Below are positions 8,137-17,224 of a DNA stretch of 64,000 nt, piece after piece. Each line of letters begins with the position of its first letter. The first letter of the stretch is position 1. The stretch is taken from NCBI GenBank assembly GCA_002855745.1, contig NDWX01000001.1, forward strand, positions 62,001-126,000. Direction: 5' to 3'. Made by a program: the position numbers and the translations under genes. The notes below the pieces were generated by a model. That model did no database searches. It saw nothing but the letters and a program-made list of their open reading frames with translations, and had not been told where the DNA came from. Source of the stretch: Thermofilum sp. NZ13 (GTDB lineage: Archaea; Thermoproteota; Thermoprotei; Thermofilales; Thermofilaceae).

Positions 8137-10191
8137 CTAGCAGAGCCTGCGACCCACCTCTAAACCCTTCACCTTTGTTCCAGGCTTTTGCCACGCCCTC
8201 AGCCTACTTAGTGTAATGAGGAGTACCAGCGCGGCTAGAAGCATAGCGGTTAGGAGCGGCAGGTTCGCCTCCACCCTGTATGCCGACGTAGCGGAGATAG
8301 GCCCGTTTACGGTGAAGCTCCGGCCGAGGCTTTTGCCGTTAGCATCGATGTAGCCCTCAAACATCCTAACGAAGAGGCCTCCCAGCTCGGGCACGTCCTG
8401 CCCAGGTGGGATCGTGTAGCCTTCCCTGTAGTAGCTGCAGGCGCTGTCTATGCAGACAAGGTACTCTGGGGGCCCGAACCTCGCCTCAACAACCACAGGC
8501 CCAGAGACGCTGAACGAGAAGCTCGGAGCCTCAGGCGCGCTCACATCTCCCCTCCTAACCCCCCACCCCTCAAACCTGTACCTAACCTTCTCATCCGAGG
8601 CGTAGTAGTAGCCCTCCCTCAGCCCCTCCAAACCTACTCTTACCGTATCGCCTTTACGGTACCAGCCCGAGCCGAACGCCGGGGTCAGGCTGCTTACAAC
8701 CTGTACTTCATACTCGGTGTCCCAATAAGCCACCAAGTGAATCCCCTCAGTGGCCGTGAATGAGACGATGGGTTGCCTGCTGAACAAGGAGTTGTTCAAG
8801 AGCCACCCTGAAAACACACGTCGAGTCCCGTTACCATGATCAACTACAGTAGCATTCACACCAACAGTGACGAGCTCACCCTTAGTAACCCACCCGCCAC
8901 CTTTAACTGAGGAGTAGTTGCTGTCGACCCTAACTAAAACCTGGACAACATACAGTGCCGTAAGGTTCAAGTCTCCCGTCAAGACCAGCGATCTTGGATT
9001 CTCTGTTGAGCCGTCACTCCAGCGATTGAAGATGTATAGCACTCCGCCGTCGTAAAACTGGGCTGGTACTTGAACACTGTGATTCCCCCCTAGTAGCCTG
9101 AATGTAGCCGAGGAAACAGATCTGTTATCGGAATCGACCTTTACCCACAAAGCTGGGCTAGGCGTAGGCAGGTTGACCCTCAGGGTGAATCCGACTTTCA
9201 CTGGAGCCGGGTTCACGAGCTGATTAACCTCGCTCCATATAGCTACGTAGAATTCGTCGTCCACCGGGAAACCCCACTGCTTAAATTCCCGTCTTAAATC
9301 GGCTCCGGTAGCAGCGCTCATCGCTGCGACGAATAAGGTTGCCTGCTTTGCGTCAGAATCAAGCGTGAATGTAAAGGGAGCGTCTCTTGGAAGCAGGAGA
9401 GAAAAGAACCTGCGCAGGCTGTCATAGCCGTACCGTGTGCAGATAATGTCTATGATCTCATCTAGGATATCTGGGGTTATATCATCGTATCGCGCACCCC
9501 TTCTTAAATACTCGTTAAGGCTCGGCGTCTGGCCAAAATGCCACACCGAGTTTTTAATGTTTTCTAAGATGTCATCAGGGATGTTAAAGAGGGATTGCTT
9601 TGCCTCTAGCGTTTTCGCTACGTACATGCCTAGAGCTGTCGCCAAAGCCTCAGAGTAGACCCATCCTTTACTCCCCGAGAAGAACTGCGCAACCTTGCTT
9701 CCTCCTCCCAGCAAGAAATCATGTCCCATTTCATGGAAGTAAACACCCCACTGCGGAGACCCAGAGCCGAACGCCACGATCATGCAACTATTGTGAATTG
9801 GCTTGTCAACATCTGTCCCTAACCTGATAGGATTCCCTGAGAGACCGCACGGCACGGTGCCATCAGCACCATGCCCTGGGTCGTTAACTAGAAACAATCT
9901 GCCACCCCCATACGGTACCGTACCTGTTGCCTCGCGTTCAAGCTCATAAGCTATATCCGTTATACGAACGACCTCGTAGCGCTTGAATATCAATCCATAG
10001 TCAAATCCCTGAACGGGCTCTCGCGGTATGTAGAACGTTACGTGTTTCCCGTCAAGACGCTCTAGAGTCAGCCCTAGACTTTTGTCTGTGACACGCACTA
10101 TCGCGCTATTGGCAGCTTCAAAACCGTCTACCTTCACCGTGATGTAGGGTGTTTCCCAGAAGTTGCGTGGTGGTCTGAGTGCTGTCACCAA
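8137..10191 (-). CDS. Secreted zinc metalloprotease, C-terminal part of a frameshifted gene
   Basis: This frame holds the catalytic and distal parts of a large surface protease. A bacterial-Ig-like segment continues from the upstream frame (VATVSSSGLVTALRP, then YITVKVDGFEAANSAIVRV). The zinc motif HEMGH lies about 151 codons in, and a helix with SEALATALGMYV could supply further ligands. Several beta-sandwich repeats with the pattern F-x-R-W-S-D-G / F-x-G-W follow, and a C-terminal membrane anchor (LLTAMLLAALVLLITLSRLRAW) precedes a basic tail. Read alone it has no signal peptide. Joining it with 10118-11515 after correcting one base near 10214-10222 gives a complete secreted, membrane-anchored protein. 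Confidence 0.7.
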   Translation of the reverse strand: MVTALRPPRNFWETPYITVKVDGFEAANSAIVRVTDKSLGLTLERLDGKHVTFYIPREPVQGFDYGLIFKRYEVVRITDIAYELEREATGTVPYGGGRLFLVNDPGHGADGTVPCGLSGNPIRLGTDVDKPIHNSCMIVAFGSGSPQWGVYFHEMGHDFLLGGGSKVAQFFSGSKGWVYSEALATALGMYVAKTLEAKQSLFNIPDDILENIKNSVWHFGQTPSLNEYLRRGARYDDITPDILDEIIDIICTRYGYDSLRRFFSLLLPRDAPFTFTLDSDAKQATLFVAAMSAATGADLRREFKQWGFPVDDEFYVAIWSEVNQLVNPAPVKVGFTLRVNLPTPSPALWVKVDSDNRSVSSATFRLLGGNHSVQVPAQFYDGGVLYIFNRWSDGSTENPRSLVLTGDLNLTALYVVQVLVRVDSNYSSVKGGGWVTKGELVTVGVNATVVDHGNGTRRVFSGWLLNNSLFSRQPIVSFTATEGIHLVAYWDTEYEVQVVSSLTPAFGSGWYRKGDTVRVGLEGLREGYYYASDEKVRYRFEGWGVRRGDVSAPEAPSFSFSVSGPVVVEARFGPPEYLVCIDSACSYYREGYTIPPGQDVPELGGLFVRMFEGYIDANGKSLGRSFTVNGPISATSAYRVEANLPLLTAMLLAALVLLITLSRLRAWQKPGTKVKGLEVGRRLC

Positions 10192-11515
10192 TCCACTGCT
10201 GGAGACCGTGGCGACTTCTTAGGTTGCTACTGAAGAACTCGATTTTGCTTGGAGAAACAGCGTTTCCGTAAGCATCGTGGACTTCCACAGTAAGCAATCC
10301 TGTTGGGTTGTCCCGAACCGAGAGTAGCAGTATTGGAGGTAACAGTGTAACACTGCCAACGTTAACCTCAACACGGTTGCTACTGAGAACCTCATCAACC
10401 CTAGCAGTTATCCAACAGGCGCCGAACTTGCCGGGTAACGCTTCGACTAAACCGGATTCTGCCACAGATACCACAGAGGGGCAGTCAGCAAAGAACTCCG
10501 CTGTCGATAAGGCAAGCCTTCTCCCAGCCATGTCCTTGACAATGACGGATAACTTCCCGCTTGTAACCCCATCTGCAAGGTTCAGGTAGTACGGGGTGAG
10601 CAAAACCTCTGAAACCATGCTGGAGTTCGGGAGCTCGGACAAAATTCGAACAGAAGCATAGGAGTCTGCTCCGTCATTCGCGTGTTTGTCAAAGGCACTG
10701 ATCTCCCAGTTAAAGCGAGTAGCGCCCCCGATCTGACTTATGTCTACGATTATTGAAATAGTGTTGTTTTTAATAAAGACCGGGCAGGAGCCACCTCCAG
10801 TACGTTGGCCTATGGGATCAACCCAGCCCTGCCAATGCGAGTCGTAGAAGGCCACTCTCACATTGTACTCGCTTCCCACGAAGACGTGTTTCTGCCCGGT
10901 ATCTGGATTTAAGTCAGTGTCGATCATCCATAGATACACTATAGTGTTGTTCCCGGGGTTTAAAGGGACGGCAGACCTTACCGTCATCTCGAACTGTAGC
11001 TTGGTTAGGCTAGTCTGGCGCACTTCAGCATGAACCACGTCGATGTAGCCATAGGAGCTTTTCACATCGCCTATGCGGTCTGATAGCGAAGATATTACGG
11101 GGTTGAATGGTGATTGGGCTGGATAGCTATTTACATTCGGAGGAAAAATTCCAAGCAGTGCAATGACCAGCAGAGTAGCTAATATACACATTTGAAACGC
11201 TGAGAAAGCTGACTTCGAGGTGGCACTTCGAGAAGTGTGCCTCTTAGGACAAGAGTAATCTTTGTGATAGGAATTTTGCGACGCGGAAGATATGGTACAA
11301 GCGTAGGCTGAGGTGGCAACTTTTCCTACGCTAGACTTACTTCTCTTCCCATGCAACCTTCTGAGGTGTTCCAGCACAGTTGACACAAGCGTTGAAGTTA
11401 TAGCAAGGATTAGCAGAGAGATTTGGGAAATTACATTTCTTCCCATAAACATTAAACTGCTCACCAATAAAATATATTTTTTATTAAAAAACTTTGGATA
11501 CTGTTGTTCGCACAT
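10118..11515 (-). CDS. Same metalloprotease, N-terminal part
   Basis: This frame carries the secretion signal and proregion-like domains. FNPVISSLSDRIGDV opens a domain with a Ca-binding-looking DTDLNPDTGQ motif, followed by two Ig-like segments; the second breaks off at KIEFFSSNLR where the frame shifts. The frame is open to ATG 11515. That leader is AT-rich and Ser-rich and looks non-coding in part. ATG 11191 (MCILATLLVIALLGIFPP, a good signal peptide) is my preferred start. ATG 11452 would fit a TATA-like run near 11465-11490. One extra A in AAGAAG near 10216 explains the break. Base composition here is more AT-rich than in the flanks, which may mean transfer. Confidence 0.6.
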   Translation of the reverse strand: MCEQQYPKFFNKKYILLVSSLMFMGRNVISQISLLILAITSTLVSTVLEHLRRLHGKRSKSSVGKVATSAYACTISSASQNSYHKDYSCPKRHTSRSATSKSAFSAFQMCILATLLVIALLGIFPPNVNSYPAQSPFNPVISSLSDRIGDVKSSYGYIDVVHAEVRQTSLTKLQFEMTVRSAVPLNPGNNTIVYLWMIDTDLNPDTGQKHVFVGSEYNVRVAFYDSHWQGWVDPIGQRTGGGSCPVFIKNNTISIIVDISQIGGATRFNWEISAFDKHANDGADSYASVRILSELPNSSMVSEVLLTPYYLNLADGVTSGKLSVIVKDMAGRRLALSTAEFFADCPSVVSVAESGLVEALPGKFGACWITARVDEVLSSNRVEVNVGSVTLLPPILLLSVRDNPTGLLTVEVHDAYGNAVSPSKIEFFSSNLRSRHGLQQWIGDSTQTTTQLLGNTLHHGEGRRF

Positions 11516-11573
11516 GCTCTGAGAAGCCTAATCGACACATGCAAAAGCAGTCACATCCTTGTATAGCGCCAAG

Positions 11574-11590
11574 AAAAAAAGACTTTTTTA
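11574..11590 (-). terminator. T-rich terminator of the PRC-barrel gene
   Basis: On the minus strand a T7 run (11574-11580) lies 28 bases past the stop at 11608, preceded by an A-rich run, giving a short A/T hairpin possibility. Oligo-T runs act as archaeal termination signals. Confidence 0.45.
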
Positions 11591-11607
11591 CTAAGCGAGT
11601 TTGCCTG

Positions 11608-12018
11608 CTAGTCGATGTAGCGCTGGCAGTTGTAGCAGTACCACCGCTTGTACTGCTCAATCCAGGTGGCGGGCTTCCCGCAGTAGGGGCAGATCTTCCG
11701 CTCCTTCGGGCCGCCGAAAATGGAGGTGACCTTTGAGGTCAATCCGCCGCCTGCGGGTTGCTGGGCGGGCGGCGCTGCCGTGAGCGCCGGTGTAACGGGG
11801 ACCTCTGGGAGTTCTACGGGCTCCTTGACGAGGACTATGTCTCGGATCGCGCTTATCTTGTCCCAGGGGACCTCTAGCGTGGCCCCTCCGGGGGTTCTGA
11901 CGAAGACGGTGATGGACGTTTCTCCGAGCTTGAATCCGATGTCGTATACGTCCCCGAGGTACTTCGCCTCGATGTCGTAGACCTTCTTGCCTATTACCTC
12001 GGACCTTGCTACGCTCAA
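11608..12018 (-). CDS. PRC-barrel protein with C-terminal zinc ribbon
   Basis: This 136-residue protein has a PRC-barrel domain at residues 1-65 (SEVIGKKVYDIEAKYLGDVYDI is the usual opening), a Pro/Ala-rich linker at 68-95, and a zinc ribbon CPYCGKPATWIEQYKRWYC ending in CYNC. PRC barrels act in RNA processing and membrane or cell-division contacts (CdpB in archaea). The role here is not defined. The start is TTG 12018, preceded by a good Shine-Dalgarno GAGGAGG, with a TATA-like GCATATAAG at about 12056-12064. This is one of the few genes here with a clear leader. Confidence 0.78.
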   Translation of the reverse strand: MSVARSEVIGKKVYDIEAKYLGDVYDIGFKLGETSITVFVRTPGGATLEVPWDKISAIRDIVLVKEPVELPEVPVTPALTAAPPAQQPAGGGLTSKVTSIFGGPKERKICPYCGKPATWIEQYKRWYCYNCQRYID

Positions 12019-12151
12019 AGCTTTCCTCCTCTTACACTACTCTTGCCAGGCAATGTCTTATATGCTTAGCGGTACATAAAGAACCCTACACCCATTTTCC
12101 GGGGAACCTCTAAAAGATATGAATAAAGGGCCTGGGCCCTTGTAAGAGTGA

Positions 12152-13348
12152 ATGCCTCAACCCCTCTTAGCCCAGCACTACGGCAACGCGCAGGTCGTCC
12201 GGGAGATCGTGGAGTTCCTCAGGGGGAGGTGGGTTGCGGTTCACTGCGAGAGGAGGATGCGCGACGGCCGGCCGCTCCTCGTGAGGTACCTGGCTGAAAA
12301 ACCCCTAGCCGTGAACTCCGAGGCGGGCTTCGCGTCGCTATTGAAGAGGCTGAGGCACCTGGGGCCGAGGGCGTTCTACGGTACCGCCAGCCTGTACAAG
12401 AGGCTTGAAACGCGGGAGGACGCGTTGAACTACTCGGGGAACGTGGTCCTGAGGACGCTGACCTGGGACATCGACTCCACTCCCGAGCACTGGCGCGCCA
12501 CGCTGGAGGTGGCGAGGCTCATAGTGGGCGAGCTCGAGCGGGAGGGCGTTTCGAGGAGCGTTTGGCTGAAGTGGAGCGGGCGGGGGATGCACGTGCACGT
12601 GCACGAGAAAGCCCTGCCTGAAGACCTCCTGGCGAAGAGGGGTGCGCTGGACGTGACATGGTCCGCTGTGCAGATGATAGTAGAGAGGGTTAAGGGCAGG
12701 GTGCAGGAGGTAAACCTCGAGTACGGATCGAGGATAAAAGTCGAGAACCTGATGGACCCCCAGAGGGTATTCACCGCGCCCCTGAGCCTGCACAGGGAGC
12801 TCGACGCGGTGTGCGTCGCGCTCAAGCCCGACGATCTCGACGAGTTCGACCCCTCGTGGGCGAAACTAGGCAGCTTCAGGCACAACCCGGACTGGAGGGT
12901 CTACGAGGAGGGCGAGGCTATAGAGCTTGCGGAGAAAGCCCTGCGGGAGATCGGTGGCTACCTCAGAAAAGGCGAGGCCAGCAGGGTGAGCGTCGCCCCC
13001 GCCCCCCGCGCTGCGGCCCCGGTTGCGCGACTTGAGGGGGAAGTCAGCCTGAGCAGCCTGAGGATCAGGGAGAACCCCGGGCCGCTTTACAGGCGGAAGC
13101 TCCTCTACGACCCTAGGCGAGCGGTGGAGTACCTGGAGGACATCCTCAGCCACTACATCCTAGGCAACATAGAAAAGAGAGAGGCTGAGTCCCTCATCAG
13201 CAGCACAATGAACGTTACTCTCTTGACGCAGGGCTACACGGCCGAGGACACGGAGAGGCTAAGGAGGCTTTACGCGGCGGCATTGGAAGCTCTAAGGTCG
13301 GCGAGCGAGCCTGATGACTTGAGAAGACTCCTCGAGCGTCTAAAATAG
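12152..13348 (+). CDS. Archaeo-eukaryotic primase (PriS-like) protein
   Basis: A 398-residue homologue of the catalytic primase subunit. The AEP motifs appear intact: DxD in LTWDIDST (about residues 109-114), the SGRGMHVHVH motif matching the S-x-H nucleotide-binding loop, and the third motif region in RVFTAPLSLHRELDAVCVALKP. The Cys zinc knob seen in many archaeal PriS proteins is absent. A C-terminal helical region of about 120 residues is extra. No PriL gene is adjacent. It may be the genuine primase or a PriS paralogue used in repair or translesion priming. The start follows a TATA-like GATATGAATAAAG near 12113-12128, so the message is probably leaderless. Confidence 0.7.
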   Translation: MPQPLLAQHYGNAQVVREIVEFLRGRWVAVHCERRMRDGRPLLVRYLAEKPLAVNSEAGFASLLKRLRHLGPRAFYGTASLYKRLETREDALNYSGNVVLRTLTWDIDSTPEHWRATLEVARLIVGELEREGVSRSVWLKWSGRGMHVHVHEKALPEDLLAKRGALDVTWSAVQMIVERVKGRVQEVNLEYGSRIKVENLMDPQRVFTAPLSLHRELDAVCVALKPDDLDEFDPSWAKLGSFRHNPDWRVYEEGEAIELAEKALREIGGYLRKGEASRVSVAPAPRAAAPVARLEGEVSLSSLRIRENPGPLYRRKLLYDPRRAVEYLEDILSHYILGNIEKREAESLISSTMNVTLLTQGYTAEDTERLRRLYAAALEALRSASEPDDLRRLLERLK

Positions 13349-13484
13349 CTTTAAAAAGTTAAGACCCGGCACTCTACGAGCAAGTGTGGGCGAGGGCATA
13401 GGTAACTTTCACAGCATCTATTTTGAGACAACAGGAATCCGCTAAAGATTTCACACAGGAGTAGGATTAACCATTTTGCTTATA

Positions 13485-13856
13485 CTAGTGTTCGTGCTCC
13501 TCGACAGGAGCTTGAAGCTCTTCCAGCTCGTTTCTCACCAGCTTGAGAACGGCCTCGTCGGCGAGCCTGTCGGTCGACCTGTAAATCCTTGCACCAAGAG
13601 ACTTAAGCCTGTAGAACGCCCCCTCTCCGATAGATCTCACGATGACAGCTTCAGGCTTAAAGCTAGAGACAAGGTTTAGGATCATGCGACCGTGTCCAGA
13701 GTGCTCCTCTGGGTTCCTGTAGGGGTTGTCTACGTATTGCACATTGGCTATCTCACTGCCCTGAACCTCGTAAACCGCGAAGCCGGGGGCTCTGCCGAAG
13801 TGCGGTGAGAGGAACAGCTTGCCGTTCACCTTCACAACGGGTACTAGCACTCGCAC
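13485..13856 (-). CDS. NifX/NifB-type Fe-Mo cofactor-binding domain protein
   Basis: A 123-residue stand-alone domain of the dinitrogenase iron-molybdenum cofactor family: the N-terminal strand MRVLVPVV, the SPHFGRAPGFAVYEV loop, a His-rich NPEEHSGHG loop, and a GEGAFYRLKSLGARIYR segment. In non-fixing archaea such proteins are thought to bind metal clusters. The tail VEEHEH could bind metal too. No nif gene is near. A TATA-like GCTTTTAAGC at about 13874-13884 makes the start at 13856 leaderless. Confidence 0.8.
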   Translation of the reverse strand: MRVLVPVVKVNGKLFLSPHFGRAPGFAVYEVQGSEIANVQYVDNPYRNPEEHSGHGRMILNLVSSFKPEAVIVRSIGEGAFYRLKSLGARIYRSTDRLADEAVLKLVRNELEELQAPVEEHEH

Positions 13857-14060
13857 ACCGCTAATCTCCGGGAGTTGCTTAAAAGCATTGCGTGACGCAA
13901 CCGAAGTTACAACCGCGGCTTGCGGCTTCAGGTAGAATTAGAACACGGAGCTATTAAATTAGAGAGAACATCCCAAAGGAGCCTCTGGATCTTGAAGGGA
14001 GAGGATTGAACTAAAGCGTTTTTATAGGTCTAGTGAAGGCTTAAACGTGGGTGGCTGATT

Positions 14061-14423
14061 TTGATTCAACAATCGATGACGGGGGCTCTAATCGTTTTGA
14101 CCGTTCTCACGCTCAGGCTCTACCGTGGCAGGCCGTCGACTACCGAGGAGTGGGTCGAGATACTGTACCTCGCCCTCGTGGGCTTCATAGACGGTTTTAT
14201 GGTCGCCCAGCTTGCGCCCTTCTTCACCACCTTCGCCACGAAGCTGACGTTCCACCTCTTCTTCTACCTGCTCCTGGCCTCCATAACGACAGTCCTCTAC
14301 CTCGCCTACAAGGGGCTATACGACTTCAAAATATTCGCGATGGCGCTTGCTCCTTGGTACCTGGCGCTTGTTCTCGTCCTGTACTCGCGGATCGTGGGCG
14401 TGGGGACGATTTTCGTGTTCTAG
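14061..14423 (+). CDS. Small four-helix membrane protein
   Basis: A protein of up to 120 residues with about four membrane helices (MTGALIVLTVLTLRL, EILYLALVGFIDGFMVAQ, the FHLFFYLLLASITTVLYL segment, and APWYLALVLVLYS). The frame opens at TTG 14061, but ATG 14076 is better placed after the TATA-like GTTTTTATAGG at 14019-14028. Its end overlaps the end of the oppF gene on the other strand by four bases. Family not recognised. Confidence 0.6.
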   Translation: MIQQSMTGALIVLTVLTLRLYRGRPSTTEEWVEILYLALVGFIDGFMVAQLAPFFTTFATKLTFHLFFYLLLASITTVLYLAYKGLYDFKIFAMALAPWYLALVLVLYSRIVGVGTIFVF

Positions 14424-15430
14424 CCGTAAAGGTGGCAGGCGACCAGGTGCCCTCCGCCGGCGTCGGTGAGCGGGGGCTCCTCTACCCTGCACCTCTGCGT
14501 CGCGAAGGGGCAGCGCGGGTGTAGTCTGCAGCCGCTGGGTATGTTGACGGCATTAGGAACCTCCCCCCTCAGCGTCACCTTTTCCCGGAGCCTGTGCTCA
14601 GGGAGTAGCTGCGGGACAGCGCTCAGAAGGGCCCTCGTGTAGGGGTGCAAGGGCCTCCCGAAGACCTCTTCGACGCCCCCGTACTCCACGATCTTACCTA
14701 GGTACATGACCGCAACTTTGTCTGCGATGGCCCACGCGGAAGAGAGGTCGTGCGTGATGTAGATGAGCGAGAGCCCTAGCTCTCCGCGGAGCTCCCTCAG
14801 CAGGGAGAGGATCTGGGCCCTAGCGGAGACGTCGATGTTGGATATAGGCTCGTCGGCGATGAGGAGCTTCGGCCTCAGCACTAGGGCCCTCGCGATGGCA
14901 ACTCTCTGCCTCTGGCCTCCGCTAAGCTGGTGGGGGTACCTGTCGTAGAAGTCCTCGGGGGGCACGAGGCCCACCCGCCTCAGGGCCTCCAGAGCCAGAT
15001 TCCTCCGCTCCTCCCTGCTTCCGATCCTGTTCACGTCCAGAGGGAACTTCACCTGATCTCCCACCTTCATCCTGGGGTTGAGGCTGACGCTCGGATCCTG
15101 GAAGACCATCTGAACGTTGCGCCTGAAGTGTGAGAGCTCTTTGCCCCTAAGCGTGGTCACGTCATAGCCGTTGTAGACGACCCTCCCGGCCGTGGGCTCG
15201 ACGAGCCCCACTATGGCTCTTGCCACCGTCGTCTTGCCTGAGCCGCTCTCGCCAACGAGAGCCAGAGCCTCGCCGTCCATCACCGAGAAGCTAACGCCGT
15301 CGACTGCTCTCAGGTACTTCCTCTTGCCCGAGAGCATCTCGCCGAGCGTCCTTCTCAGGGGGTAGTAGACCTTCAGGTCCTCAACCCTCAGTAGCTCCTT
15401 ACCAGAGGTGGCACGCAACATACCTATCAC
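14420..15430 (-). CDS. oppF: Oligopeptide ABC importer ATPase, OppF type
   Basis: A 336-residue ATPase of a peptide/nickel-type importer. It shows Walker A GESGSGKTT, signature LSGGQRQRVAIA, Walker B LLIADEPISNID, and the OppDF-type C-terminal region ending in GCRLHPRCPFATQRC, which in this family can hold an Fe-S cluster. It is the last gene of the leftward operon (binding protein, two permeases, OppD, OppF). Its 5' end overlaps oppD by 32 bases. An internal ATG at 15421 is a possible later start. With OppD it forms the ATPase pair that energises peptide uptake. Confidence 0.9.
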   Translation of the reverse strand: MIGMLRATSGKELLRVEDLKVYYPLRRTLGEMLSGKRKYLRAVDGVSFSVMDGEALALVGESGSGKTTVARAIVGLVEPTAGRVVYNGYDVTTLRGKELSHFRRNVQMVFQDPSVSLNPRMKVGDQVKFPLDVNRIGSREERRNLALEALRRVGLVPPEDFYDRYPHQLSGGQRQRVAIARALVLRPKLLIADEPISNIDVSARAQILSLLRELRGELGLSLIYITHDLSSAWAIADKVAVMYLGKIVEYGGVEEVFGRPLHPYTRALLSAVPQLLPEHRLREKVTLRGEVPNAVNIPSGCRLHPRCPFATQRCRVEEPPLTDAGGGHLVACHLYG

Positions 15431-16346
15431 CCAAGCTCTTCACAGCCGGCTCCTCCCTCCGGCACCTCTCAGAGGCAAAGGGACACCTCGGGTGAAAGCG
15501 GCAACCTGGCGGAGGGCAGTGCATGTCCGGCGGCTCACCGGGTATGGGCTTGATGTCCTTTGAGCCGCCCACCCGCGGCACAGAGCTGAGGAGGGCCCTC
15601 GTGTAGGGGTGTAGCGGCTCCCTCACCACCTCATCGACCCTGCCCGACTCAACGACCTTGCCGGCGTACATCACCGCGACGCGGTCAGCCAGCTCGGCGA
15701 CGAGTCCCATGTTGTGCGTTATGAAGAGCATTGAGGTCTTGAAGGAGGATTTAACCTCCTTCAGAAGCTCCACGATCTGCGCCTCCACGAGGGCGTCTAA
15801 CGCGGTTGTAATCTCGTCGGCTATGACCAGCCGGGGCTTCAGGGCTAGAGCAAGGCCGATGGCAACTCTCTGCCTCTGCCCGCCGCTCAGCTGGTGGGGG
15901 TAGTCGCTCAGCCTCTCCCTAGGGACGCCCATCCTCTCGAGTATCTCGCCCGCCTCGCGCAGAGCCTCCTCCTCGCTACCCGCGGCCCCGTGCTCCGTGA
16001 ATAGCTCCACGAAGTGCTCACCGATCCTCATCACCGGGTTCAGGCTGGCGTAGGGGTCCTGGAAAACCATGCTTATCACTCGCCCGCGTATCCTCCTCAG
16101 CTCCTCCTCCCTCATCTTCAGGAGGTCCATCCCGTTGAAGTGCACGGAGCCGCCCTCCACCACAGCGTTCCCCGGTAGCAGGCGTATCACCGTGAGCCCC
16201 AGCGTGCTCTTGCCCGAGCCGCTCTCCCCGACGATCCCCATAACCTCCCCCTCTTCGACGCTCAGCGACACGCCTCCCAGGGCCTCCAGCCTCCCCCTGC
16301 GGGTCCTGTAGGAGACCTTTAGGTCTTTAACCTCCAGCAGGCTCAT
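15399..16346 (-). CDS. oppD: Oligopeptide ABC importer ATPase, OppD type
   Basis: A 315-residue partner of OppF, with Walker A GESGSGKST, signature LSGGQRQRVAIG, Walker B LVIADEITTALD and switch His in FITHNMG. The C-terminal region PPGCRFHPRCPFASERC has the same cysteine pattern as OppF. It starts four bases inside the oppC end. A specific peptide substrate cannot be deduced; members also import nickel or sugars. Confidence 0.9.
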   Translation of the reverse strand: MSLLEVKDLKVSYRTRRGRLEALGGVSLSVEEGEVMGIVGESGSGKSTLGLTVIRLLPGNAVVEGGSVHFNGMDLLKMREEELRRIRGRVISMVFQDPYASLNPVMRIGEHFVELFTEHGAAGSEEEALREAGEILERMGVPRERLSDYPHQLSGGQRQRVAIGLALALKPRLVIADEITTALDALVEAQIVELLKEVKSSFKTSMLFITHNMGLVAELADRVAVMYAGKVVESGRVDEVVREPLHPYTRALLSSVPRVGGSKDIKPIPGEPPDMHCPPPGCRFHPRCPFASERCRREEPAVKSLGDRYVACHLW

Positions 16347-17224
16347 GCTTCCACCCTCCTGGGGTTCAGGATCTCGTTAAGGCCCTCGCCCAGCATCAGG
16401 AAGCCTAGGACGCTTAGGATGATCATGAGGCCTGGGAACAAGCCGATCCACCAGTAGCCTGCCAGGAAGAACTGCCTCCCCTTGTTGAGGTCGAAGCCCC
16501 AGTCGGGGGTGGGCGGCTCCACGCCTAATCCGAGGAACGTCAAGCCGGCCTCCGTTATGATCGCGTCCGCGAAGCTTATCGGCAGGAGGGAGACTATGGC
16601 GGGCAGAGTGTTTGGGAGTATGTGCTTAGTGACGATGGCGAGGGGGCCCGCGCCGGCAACCCTGGCCGCTTCGACGAATGGCGAGGACTTGAGCGAGAGG
16701 ACGACGCCCCTGACCATCCGATAATAGCTCGGAATGTACACGACGGCTATGGCGACGGAAATGTTCAGCACGCCAACGCCGAGCAGAGCCGCTATGGCGA
16801 TTGCCAGGATCAGGCCCGGGAGAGCGTACATGCTATCCATGACGAGGCTGACAGCGCGGTCGAAGAGCCCGCCTACGTAGCCGGCGAGCAAGCCGAGCAA
16901 CACACCGATCGCGGCGGAGATTGCCGTGGACAGGAAGGCTATCGTTAAAACGAACCTCACGCCGCCGACAACCCGCGCGAAGACGTCCCTGCCCAGCTGG
17001 TCCGTCCCCATCGGGAACACGATCCTCCTCCCCTCAACCTCGAGCACAAAGCCGGGGGGCATTAGCGGCGGTACTTCCACTCTCTTCCCGTCCACGACCA
17101 CGAAGCTTTCGGTCGCGTTGCCGAAGGACATGATCGACCCCGCTACAGCAAGGAAGGCGAACAGTAGCGTCAGCAGGCCACCGACGAGCAAGCTCCACTC
17201 CCCGAAGCTCCTGGGCCACCTCAC
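16343..17224 (-). CDS. oppC: Oligopeptide ABC importer permease, OppC type
   Basis: A 293-residue inner-membrane permease. An N-terminal helix (LLVGGLLTLLFAFLAVAGSI) is followed by an external loop with GTDQLGRDVFARV, the OppC hallmark. Five further helices follow, with an EAA-type cytoplasmic loop (VEAARVAGAGPLAIVTKHIL) that docks on the ATPases. It overlaps oppB by one base and oppD by four, so translation is coupled. Confidence 0.9.
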   Translation of the reverse strand: MRWPRSFGEWSLLVGGLLTLLFAFLAVAGSIMSFGNATESFVVVDGKRVEVPPLMPPGFVLEVEGRRIVFPMGTDQLGRDVFARVVGGVRFVLTIAFLSTAISAAIGVLLGLLAGYVGGLFDRAVSLVMDSMYALPGLILAIAIAALLGVGVLNISVAIAVVYIPSYYRMVRGVVLSLKSSPFVEAARVAGAGPLAIVTKHILPNTLPAIVSLLPISFADAIITEAGLTFLGLGVEPPTPDWGFDLNKGRQFFLAGYWWIGLFPGLMIILSVLGFLMLGEGLNEILNPRRVEA

